Shown here piece by piece: positions 44,600 to 53,880 of a stretch of DNA of 64,000 nt (position 1 is the stretch's first letter; every line of letters begins with the position of its first letter). The translations under genes and the position numbers were made by a program. The notes under the pieces were generated by a model, which saw only the letters and a list, made by a program, of their open reading frames with translations, had not been told where the DNA came from and did no database searches. The stretch is from Pseudo-nitzschia pungens (lineage: Eukaryota; Bacillariophyta; Bacillariophyceae; Bacillariales; Bacillariaceae): assembly GCA_037355855.1 (NCBI GenBank), contig CM074765.1, forward strand, positions 4,278,001 through 4,342,000, read 5' to 3'.

Positions 44600-46375
44600 T
44601 TACCCCCACCGCACACGCACCAAAACGGTCGGCTCGTTCTGCAATCGTTCCTGGTGATCCTTGCCATCGGCGGTGATCGCGTCCGGACCCCTCGGCGGCA
44701 TTGGGAGGGGGATCGTCTCGAATCGGAATCCGGAGTCTTGTTCTCGTTCTTGTTCGCCTTCTCGTTCTTGTTCGCCTTCTCGTTCGACCCGCCGCGATTC
44801 GTCTTGCCATGATGATGATGATGATGGCGACGATGATGATGGCTGATGGCAATGTCCGCTGCCGCAGGGCCCGCTCGAGCTCGGCCCGGGCCCCCGGAAA
44901 TCGTTCGTTTTGCGGATCGGTCAGCAGCAACACGGCGCTTGCCTTTGCCTTTGCCGTTGCGCTTGGGTTTGCATCGGCGTTGGCCTTCACCAGCGCGCGG
45001 CAGGTGCTCGCAAAGGCCGCAATGGTGGTCCCGTCGTACAAGACGTCGCTGGCCAATATCACCAAATTCTGGCCGCGGTGGCGTTCGTTTTGGCTTTGGT
45101 TTTGGCTTTGGTTTTGGCTTTGGTTTTGGCTTTGGTTTTGGATTTGGATTTGGAATCCATCGTCGTTCTCGCATCCATCATCGTCCTCGTTGCTGCGTTC
45201 GCGTTGTTTGCTTTCGCTTTCGTTTCCGCCATTCGGTTCGCTCTCGCTCCCTCCTCCTACTTTCCCTCCTCCTCCTCGTCGGTTTCGATTCGGTCGTTGC
45301 TTCAGGATTTGTTCGATCGCTCGATCCCTTTCGGGATCGCACCAGTCCAGCAGGGCCGCCTCCACTTTGGACTTCCAGGACGGGTGGCAGGCCGCCGTCG
45401 ACAGAGCGCAATGCAGAGCGTGCGGTTCCCGGTCGGTCAGCACGACGCGCACACTTTTCCGAGCACGTGCATCATCATCAATCGTTATCAATCATGATTA
45501 TCATCATTATCATTATCATCATGCTCGTCGCTGCCGAGTGCCGCCGCGGTGAGGCCCGCCAGACCGAGGCCGGCTCCCAGTTCGACGACCACGGTATCGC
45601 GGGACTCCAACAGAAGCGGCGTTTTTGGTGTTGTAGTTGTTGTTGTGGCATCCCTCGTTCGTGGATGTTGTTGGTTTTGATTGCATTCGAATTCGCATTC
45701 GCATTCGCATTCCACCAGGTGCGCCGCGAGGGAGACCGCCGTCGGCCACAGGACGCCCCAGCTCGGATCGGCGTCGGGATTTCCTCCCAGGGTGCAATAC
45801 CACTCGTAGAGTTCGTCGACGCTGGGAGGCTGGACCATTTCGGTCAGGTCGATCGGTGGAGGGGTGTTGTTGTTGTGAATGTTGTTATTAATGTTGTTAT
45901 TAATGTTCATGTTCATGTTGTTGTTGTTCGTGTTGGAATAACTAATGCCTGTTTGGAACGAGCAGGGGACCGAATTCATGGGGGGAAGAGTTCGGGTGCC
46001 GGAGGTCAATGATCGGGCACGATCGACGTCCAGGTGGAACCAGACTCCGGAAGAAGAAGAAGACGAACAAGAAGAAGACGACGAAGACGACGAAGAAAAG
46101 GACGCATCGGAGGTTGTTTGGAATCGTCTCGTCGTTGCGAGAGGTCTTGTTGTTGTTGTTGTTCTGGTTGTTGTTGTTGTTGTTGTCATGGTGGGTTTTG
46201 GTGCTGCGTGAAAGGCTCCGAATGCCTCCGCGGTCCTCCCGCAGATCGATTGCAATTGCAGCGCCATTGCAGAAACGGAGACCGAGACGGAGACCATTCG
46301 TGCCGCGGAAGACAAAGCCGAAACGGAAGCACCGCTCTTGCGAAGGCCACTGCCACTCGTGGTTCCGGCCCGCAT
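44600..46375 (-). CDS. Family-16 (lysine-type) methyltransferase, two frame breaks
   Basis: Starts at ATG 46375. A long low-complexity N-terminus (poly-Thr, poly-Ser, Met/Asn repeats) precedes PSWGVLWPTAVSLAAHLVE, the SAM-binding motif VVVELGAGLGLAGLTAAALG, motif II RVVLTDREPHALHCAL, and the conserved NLVILASDVLYDGTTIAAF. This order defines methyltransferase family 16, mostly protein lysine methyltransferases; the target is unknown. Two compensating frame changes occur inside repeats: -1 near 45488-45500 (ATGATA repeats just after motif I) and +1 near 44840-44858. With both, the protein ends DAITADGKDHQERL, VLVRVRWG at the TAA 44600-44602. An insert of SQNQ repeats (about 45090-45150) splits the domain. 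Divergent from the cupin gene. Confidence 0.75.
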
Positions 46376-47617
46376 TGTGTTGGATCGGATTAGATATTAT
46401 TTGATTGGATTCGATTGGATATTGGATTCGATTGGATGAGAATGAATTCGATTGATTTGATTGAATCAGACCGGATTGGATTGTGTCGTGTCGTGTCGTG
46501 TCGTGTCGTGTCGTGTCGTGTTGTGTTGCGTACGCCTCCTGCGTCGACTGGTTAAGTAAGTTACTGGTGTAAGGTTTACTGTACAAGGTAAGATCTTATC
46601 TTCCTCGTTCTTGTACTCGTAAATCTCATCGTCGTCCCTCCGATGACCGAGTGAAGTCGCAGTCGTTGTTCTGGTTTTTGATTTTGATTTTGATTTTGAT
46701 TTTGATTTTGAGAGAAAGAGAATGGAATGGATGAATCGAATCTCGAATCGAATCGAATCGGATCAATTCAACAATCATCTCAACTCAACAAAAAATCCAT
46801 CCCAAAACAAACAATCCAAAATCTTTGTTCGACTCCTTGGACTTTGTTTTTGTTTTTGATTTTGATTTTGTTGATTGTTTTTGGATTGTTGAGAAGAGAG
46901 AGAAAGAATGTCATAATTACTCGTAAGGTTTTACCCCATAAACAATACGCTACGTAACGTACTCAGTACGAGTAGGTACATTGAGTATGATCATATCATA
47001 CATACTATATTTCAAAAAATAAATGGTACGAGTAAATTACGGTACAAGTAAATCTTACCGATTGATTGGCACATTTGTTGGCGCGCCAAACGCTGACGTC
47101 TGACGTTGGTGTTCGTGTGGCAAACTTTTTGCACTTCGGAGTGAGTGAGCCTCAAAACAAAGGACGTAAGATTAATACCGGTACGGGTAAGATTACGGGT
47201 AATACGTAACTTTGAGGTTACGGTTATTCCAACTTTTTGCAGGCTCTCGTGTTCGGTGTCTTCTTGTGTGATACGGTATGAGAACGAACGCGACGCGACG
47301 ACCGGAAACCGGAAACGCCCGAACGAAAAAGGACGAACGACAAGCGACAACCGACGCCTCGTCCGTTCTCCGAAACAAATACGAACTAGTAGTAATACCG
47401 ATACGAGTATTCTTGCGGTGAAAACCTCATTCCGGAAGGAGCTCCATTTACATTCACAAGCTTGGGGAGCATCTCGGACACCGTGGTGAACCTCTACCGT
47501 ATCGCATAGCCACACTCGACACAACCACCACCACAAACAGCACCAACCAATCCAATCCAATCCAATCCAATCCAATCCAATCCAATCCAAAACCATTCAT
47601 CAATCCAATCCAAAACC
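46376..47617. other. Divergent promoter region with pentamer arrays
   Basis: Lies between the starts of the methyltransferase (minus) and cupin (plus) genes. Pentanucleotide arrays sit near both starts: GATTG at 46382-46440 and GTCGT at 46484-46521 on one side, CAATC at about 47544-47588 directly before the cupin ATG. A GATTTT hexamer run lies at 46678-46708. A 194-codon minus frame at 47012-47596 begins in the array and has no domain; not called. Confidence 0.6.
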
Positions 47618-48977
47618 ATGAACATTGCTACCCCTACTACTACTACCACTACTACCACCACTACCACCACTGCTGCTGCTGTTCACCCGAGGACATCCTT
47701 GCATTCGCATCGAATCATCGGCGCGCTGTTGTTCCTGTTGCTCGCGGACCGGGCGTCCTCCGTCCGCGCCTTTGCGCCAAAATCCCCGTGGCCGGTTTCG
47801 ACGGAGCGGGGATCCCGGAGGCAATCGGCATCGAAATCGGCATCGAAATCGGCATCGAAATCGGCATCGAAATCGGCATCGAAATCGACATCGAAATCGG
47901 CATCTTCATCGACACAAGCGGTGCCTCGTCCGCGGTTGCCCCGCCTCCCAACCCGGCAATGGTCGTCGGCAGCGGTGGGAGAGGAGGCGACGGCCACCGG
48001 CAACGAAAACAGCAACGTGAAAATCTACAACAACGAGAACGGCAACGACAATAGCAACAACGACGACGACGACGACGAAAGCATCCTGGCACGCCTGTTT
48101 GGGAGCCCTTCCGCCCGAGACGCCTTTTTCGCCAACGATTTTGGCAAGAACGTTGTGCACGTGCCGAGCTCGAACCGAGACGACGATGTTTGTTCCCTCG
48201 ACCTGCCCTGCATCGTCGACGTTGACGATGTTGACGACAACAATGTTTGCGACAACGACAACGCCGCCGCAGCGACACGGAAGGCCACCCGGCTCGACCT
48301 CGAGGTCCTCTTCGACTCGTCCGAGTTCATCGCCCTGCGCAAGCGCGGAAGCGTGGCCTACGTCGACAAGGAAACGACGTCCTACCGAGACTTTTGCGAC
48401 TACGTTGCCGGCGGGGGATCGGCCGTCGTTCCCGTGGCGGGGGGCAGCGTCCTGGCGCCCTTTCTCGAGGACCTGGGGAGGGATTTCGGCCGCCGCCTGC
48501 GCCCCGCGCCCGCTCTCTCCTCCAAGCGAGACCACCGAGAACGAGAACGAGAACGAGAACGCCGCCGGACTCGATTCGAATGCAAATGCCACCGCCACTA
48601 CTACTACTACTACTACTACGAATACCACTGCTACCGATAGCATCGCCGACACGCTAAAGGTCGGCATCAACGTCTACCACAGCGGACCGGGCGCCGTCGC
48701 ACTCAACCGGCACTTTGACCAGTACGACGTTCTGGTGGTCCACCTCGACGGCCGCAAGCAGTGGGAGATTGGCGTCTTTGGCGAGGAAGCGGAGCAGAAC
48801 GAGAAGCAGAACATCGACCTCACCGATACCAACCGCATCGAAAGCGTCGCCCACTGGATCAACGTGACACTCGTTCCGGGGGATCTCCTGTACATTCCCA
48901 AGGGAGTGTACCACGCGGCAACGACCGCGGACGGGTACGAATCGACGACCCACGCCACGATTGGGCTGGAGTACTGA
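47618..48977 (+). CDS. Plastid-targeted cupin/JmjC-type 2-oxoglutarate oxygenase, one frame break
   Basis: Starts at ATG 47618. A Thr run is followed by a hydrophobic signal core (IIGALLFLLLADRASSVRAF) and AFAP, the diatom plastid import motif with the critical Phe. Then come SASK repeats and a domain resembling cupin-4/RoxA-type ribosomal oxygenases: SARDAFFANDFGKNVVHVPS, VNVYHSGPGAVALNRHFDQYD with the iron-binding H-x-D, HLDGRKQWEI, and LVPGDLLYIPKGVYHAA with the distal His. Such enzymes hydroxylate ribosomal proteins using Fe(II) and 2-oxoglutarate; a plastid-ribosome substrate is inference. A +1 frame change is needed between about 48480 and 48530, after FLEDLGRDFG. The second frame then runs to the stop at 48977. 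The key residues are intact. Confidence 0.75.
47827..47910 (+). repeat. In-frame 12-bp coding minisatellite
   Basis: Seven near-perfect units of GGCATCGAAATC (one with GACATC, the last with a TTC change) encode Ser-Ala-Ser-Lys repeats right after the plastid-entry motif. As units are 12 bases, copy-number change would keep the frame. Confidence 0.9.
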
Positions 48978-51503
48978 ACGGAACGGAACGGAGCATTGCA
49001 TTGCAATGCAGCGCAACGCAGTGCAACGCAACGCAACGCAATGCAACGCAATGGAGGAACGCCAAACAATGGTTGGGTTTTTTTTTTTTGGGGGGGGGGG
49101 GGGGCGGGCAGGCAGGCCGACCGGCTAGAAGGCAGGCCCAAAACACCGTGGTTCACGCACTTTGTCGTGCGTTGGATCGATTCCATTGATCGATCGATCG
49201 ATCGATCGATCGAAACCAGAACGTTGCGATCCCGCTCTCCATGGACAGAGCAGAGCAGGGAAGAGCGGACTCGATCGGTGAAAAACGGAAAAAACGATCG
49301 AACAGAACGGGAAAGCGACGTGCCGATGAGATGGGATGGGATGGGATGGGATTGGATGGGATCAAAGGAACGACAAAGACCATCCAATCGAATCGAATCG
49401 AATCGAATCGAATCGAATCGAACGGCAGGGAATAAAGATTTCTTGATTGGAGGGATGGTTTCGAGGCACCGAAAGAACCTGTCGCGAAATGGAATGGAAT
49501 TCGATGAGATGCGATGCGATGCGATGCGAGGAGATGACAGTCGCCGCGCCACGCAATTTCGAACATAACCAATGTTACATCCCCGAAAATGAGTGCTTGT
49601 TCCATCATATATATTACGGATGCTGATGTTCGAACAGCCCTGCCAAAAAATAATATAAAGAATATCATTGCGAATCTAGTAAGTCACCGTACGGTACTGT
49701 GCTTTCAAATCCAATACCTAGACCGCACCGCACCGGATTGGATTGTCGGAAGCATTTTTTTTTGGTACACGTACACTTACGTGTGGCCAGCAAGTCGTGA
49801 ATTGCGTGCGCTCCCGAGGCAGCACCTCTGCGGTTGTTCTTTGGGTCGGTCTCGGATCGATTTGCAAAGCGCACTTCACCGGAACAACAAGTCTACTACT
49901 ACTACTACTACTACTACTACCACGGCACAGACCCCCCACAGCCACCAACAGAAATGTCGTGTGCCTCGGCAAGCGCAGCAGCACCACGCAATACACCACC
50001 ACGCTGCGAGCGAATGCACGAGAGACCATGACCACCACCACCACCGCCGCCGCCGTCACATTCTTCGTTGGAACACAACAGTAGCGGCGGCGGCAGCGGC
50101 GGCGGCAGCGACAACACGATTGAATTCTTGATCGTGACGCGACTCGAAGCGGAGCAAGTAGTCCCCATCACCAGTCTTCGTCGTCGTCTTCGAAACAAAA
50201 GAACCTAGTACAGGTAGAAGTAGCTACTACTAGCCGCCTATTAACGATTTTAGTGCTTTCACCAGCTGCTGCTGCTCTGAGGACAATCAGCAGCAACATG
50301 AGCTCCTGTTGTCCGCTCCATGACTTTGTATGGTACTAGTACTAGTAGTACTACTCCTAGAGTAGTAATGGTAGTAGTATTAGAACTAATTACTACTAGT
50401 ACGATTAGTACTAGTAGTACTAGTATCACCACCATTGCTGGCTGATGCTTTGTGGTATTTTCCACAATGACTTGTCACATTCATTCCAAATACTTCGTAT
50501 GACGTTCACCATCATGTTTAAAACTTTCCCACCAATTATTACAGTGGTGCTGGTGATTCCAGAGAAGTATCTTCTTGGCACCTGCTGGATGCACACTCCA
50601 ACTAGAGCTACTACAAGAGTACTAGTAGTTCAAGAAGTCCTAGTAGTATTAGTACTTCTACTTCTACGAGTAGTACTAGTAGTACTACTACGAGTGGTGG
50701 TATCTCAACAAAAAGATATAAACTCCCTGTGAGTAACAACAAGTTACGCTGGTACACATGACAAACACACACACAACAGTTTCCGGGACTCGTTATGAAT
50801 TCATATTGCATCATTCGTGTGGCGCCTTCCAATGCTTGCCCTTCGATGTCATAAGAGTCGGCGCGTCTGGAAGGTACGGTACGTATCGGCGCCAACAAGA
50901 ACTTTTCTCACGGGTGACAAGTGATAAAAAGGATATTAAAAAAATGATTTTTGCCGCACGGAGATTCTGTTCGTGCTTGATAATGTGTCGCAATAAAAAC
51001 CTTACCACTGGATCGTTAGTTTGTCTTCAATCGTGACATGGTCTGCGTTAAATCTCCACTCCGATGATTTTAAATGTTTGAAAAAATTAGGCTTAAAACA
51101 AATGGATCGTGGATCTGCCCTATGATTTACTTTGTTGAAATCGCGATCAAAACGAAGCCGTTGACGTATGATACACCTGCAATCAATGATCGATACACAT
51201 ACAATTTTCGCCGGTTGCGAATTCAAAATTGAAAAAATCTCGGATCACAGCGCACCTCTCTGGCAAGAAACACACGTGTCAGCATGCAACTCCGGTTGCG
51301 ATCCATTTGGCCCATCCATCCTCCTTCGAAATACAGACGATGCGATGAAACGAAACGATGAAACGAAATAATTACTGCATCACAAAGTCCGAGTAATTAC
51401 GAAGTTCGTACCGTCTATGGTTTTCTCACAAAACAAAAATCGGCATCGATCCAAACGCACCCAAACAAAAAAAAGCAACCGAGAAAATCTACCACCAGGC
51501 ACC
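48978..51503. other. Intergenic region dense in short tandem repeats
   Basis: Arrays seen: GGAAC at 48977-48991, CAACG/CAATG units at 49012-49051, a T9 then G14 run at 49078-49103, GATC at 49185-49212, GGGAT at 49330-49361, TCGAA at 49387-49424, GCGAT at 49507-49526, ACT triplets at 49893-49920 and GGCGGCAGC at 50089-50108. ACTAGTAGTACT words fill about 50330-50700. The open frames here are repeat artefacts; no gene is supported. Confidence 0.6.
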
Positions 51504-52154
51504 ATGAAGTCGTTCTTTTCCCTCTCGTTGCTCGCTCTCACCGCATCCATCCCTGGGATTGTTGCCAATGATATCGATATCGTTCCCAGTTCCAAGGAGG
51601 ACGTATTCGTCTTCGAACCCACGCCGGAGTTTTCCAAACCCCAAGCGGCGATGGAGTGCGAATTCAAGACCGTCTACGAGGTCTGCATAGCTGCCTTAAA
51701 CAAGGACCCAAGAGTTGTCGAACTGTATCAATTCTGTAAACTCAATGAGATTGTCGATTATTTGGACTTTTGGGTTGATGCGAAGACCTTTACGATTTTT
51801 GCGCCAACCAACAAGGCTGTCCAGAATCTATTCGAGGAGATCTGGGACGTCTCGTCCCTTGGATCACCCCTAGTTCAAGAAATACTGGAATCCACCGTAA
51901 TTGATGGCCGAATCGAATCGAGAGACCTCGAGTGCAAGTCAAAGCTCAACGTAATTTCCAACGCAGGAAAGGATCCTTCCCTATCGTGCAAGGGAGATAT
52001 TGCCGGCAACCCTGTGTCTTACATCAAGGGAAAGGGCAACAAAAATCCGTACATACCAAGATTCGTCAACCCCGCGAATCCCATCCGTGCCTGTAACGCC
52101 GACATTTACTTGATCGAGGACGTTGTCCTTCTCAAGAATTACAATTTCAATTAA
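51504..52154 (+). CDS. Secreted fasciclin (FAS1) domain protein
   Basis: 216 residues from ATG 51504, the first ATG after a TTG-opened frame. An N-terminal signal peptide (FFSLSLLALTASIPGIVA, cleavage expected near residue 22) is followed by one FAS1 domain with the conserved first motif FTIFAPTNKAVQNLFEEI, SPLVQEILESTVIDGRI, and the second motif IRACNADIYLIEDVVLL at the C-terminus. Four to five Cys residues could form disulfides. FAS1 proteins mediate adhesion to cell surfaces or extracellular matrix. No transmembrane helix or GPI signal is visible after the domain, so it is probably released or wall-bound. Single exon, frame intact. Confidence 0.85.
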   Translation: MKSFFSLSLLALTASIPGIVANDIDIVPSSKEDVFVFEPTPEFSKPQAAMECEFKTVYEVCIAALNKDPRVVELYQFCKLNEIVDYLDFWVDAKTFTIFAPTNKAVQNLFEEIWDVSSLGSPLVQEILESTVIDGRIESRDLECKSKLNVISNAGKDPSLSCKGDIAGNPVSYIKGKGNKNPYIPRFVNPANPIRACNADIYLIEDVVLLKNYNFN

Positions 52155-53106
52155 AATTAGTAATAAGCTCGTCACGGCACTAACAAAGTGAAAACAAAAC
52201 AAGGCAAGCGGAAACCAGTCGGAGACCCGGTCTTTGGAATCAGGAGTTTGTGTACCGACCGGGTGACCAGGGACGAGCATGGTTCCCCACACCACAGAGC
52301 GATAGAATCTCTGCATTCATAGTACATATGTGCGCGGGAAGGCACCCGCAAAATCCCTAGGAATCGTGGGCATAAAAGTAAACTAAACTAAACTAACTAA
52401 TATAGTAGGAGCAACAGTTATAGCCCGAGGCAGTGCCCAGCAAAGATTCGTTCCGGTAACAACGGCTCCTTTTAGTGTCTCTGTTTGCCTGCTCGTGGGA
52501 GGATTGCGGCCACAATAACTGTTCGAGGTGCCGTAGGACATTTGACTTCGCCCCGGTTTGGAATGCCCATGCTTGGGAATGCACCGTCGTCTACGACAGA
52601 ATGATGCGTGGAATGCGTTGTGTCGTCCGCACGAACGGTGACTTATGGCATCGACCCATTTGCAGGCATCCATCGGTGGACACGGCAGAAAAAAGTCGGG
52701 ATTCCTTTCGTTGAATACTGTAGAACAGGTACGTTTTGTCGGTAAAAGATGCCCGTAGTTTGGAACCGTGCTGATTTTAAGTGTCATTGCATACTAGTAG
52801 TAGTCATTTACCAAGCTAGCGCCGGAATGGAGCAAACGCAATTTCGAGCGCTGGTGCGTCCCTGTGGTTGCGGTCAAGAATGTTCCCGACGTTCGTTGAT
52901 GCCGAATTCGGGTCCCGATGGATTATTTCGATGCGGTTGCTTGTCAATTCTTCGCGCTTCGATTGTCAAAGAGATTACAATATTAAGTCTTTTTAAGTAT
53001 TTACAGGTATCCACACACATGAATCTGGCCCAAAAAAAAACACACTCTCAATCACACATGCACCTCTTTGCTTGTTGTTGCTCTTGTTGAGCGGAAGTTT
53101 TTCGCA
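52155..53106. other. Convergent spacer
   Basis: Between the 3' ends of the fasciclin and membrane-protein genes. No repeat array or gene recognised; open frames on both strands at about 52390-52790 have no domain. Confidence 0.5.
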
Positions 53107-53880
53107 TCAAACCCCCAGCGAGCGATCCCCAGCGATACCACCATCCCCCTGCATGAAGGACATGCGTCCCATGCACACCGCATTGATCATGCAGAGGGAG
53201 TACACCATGCCGGTAAGGGGATAGATGAAGATGGGCATCGACATGGCGACCGCCACAACCCAGAGGCCGTCGAGGAGCATCAGGACGTCCCACACGCGAA
53301 CCATCACGTCCACCGACAAAAAATTCTCGTCGAGTGTAAAGGCTCCGTTCATCAGGTTCTTGCGGGCCCTCCACATCGGGTAAATGTAGGAGACGATCGA
53401 AACCGCCAAAAACGTGCGAAAGTGTTTGAAGTTGTCCGTCGACCAGTCCCTGTAGGTGAGAAGGAGGACTATCACTGACACGACGGCCCAAGCGACGATT
53501 CCCCTCTTGATTTTCTCTCTGTTGTTGAAATAATACAGGTGAAGATACACAATGTTCATGATGAAGACCGCTATCACGCCCGTCACGGATCCCGCAAATC
53601 CCCAGGAGCCGTATTCGTTGTTTATGTTGTAGCGGTGGAGGGAGGTAAAGCAGCTGACCAGCTGCATCAGATGGGCGGCCATGGAGATCTGAGCGACATG
53701 GTTTGTCCAGAACTTTCGGGCAGCATATCCCTCCAGGAGGGCAAGGACTCCGACGTTGATGACGTTGAATGTCACAAACCCGAAATGCGAGATCAGGAAG
53801 AGGGCGTTCCGATCGACGGTGTCGACATCCAAATAACTATCTTTGTCGATAAAGTGGACAATCGGATCCGGAACACTCAT
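53107..53880 (-). CDS. Multi-pass membrane protein of unknown family
   Basis: 257 residues from ATG 53880, the first ATG in frame. About seven hydrophobic helices: NALFLISHFGFVTFNVINVG, a weaker helix around AAHLMQLVSCF, WGFAGSVTGVIAVFIMNIVY, GIVAWAVVSVIVLLLTY, FRTFLAVSIVSYIYPMW, VWDVLMLLDGLWVVAVAMS and FIYPLTGMVYSLCMINAVC. There is no signal peptide. Loops contain RYNINNEYGSWG and REKIKRG. The helix pattern does not match a transporter family I know; small lipid-modifying or sensor-like membrane proteins remain possible. Single exon, frame intact. Confidence 0.75.
   Translation of the reverse strand: MSVPDPIVHFIDKDSYLDVDTVDRNALFLISHFGFVTFNVINVGVLALLEGYAARKFWTNHVAQISMAAHLMQLVSCFTSLHRYNINNEYGSWGFAGSVTGVIAVFIMNIVYLHLYYFNNREKIKRGIVAWAVVSVIVLLLTYRDWSTDNFKHFRTFLAVSIVSYIYPMWRARKNLMNGAFTLDENFLSVDVMVRVWDVLMLLDGLWVVAVAMSMPIFIYPLTGMVYSLCMINAVCMGRMSFMQGDGGIAGDRSLGV

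Noticed and set aside
45488..45491. Overlapping stop and start at the methyltransferase break read as two genes
   Set aside because: The start of the second frame would be TTG, and SAM motifs I and II of one domain lie on either side, so a single broken or frame-shifted gene is more likely.
47012..47596. 194-codon minus frame upstream of the cupin gene
   Set aside because: Its start lies in the CAATC pentamer array, there is no domain, and it occupies the divergent promoter.
49153..50131. Several open frames around the pentamer arrays
   Set aside because: Translations are dominated by array repeats (SIRFDSIRFD, SIDRSIDRS) and lack any domain.
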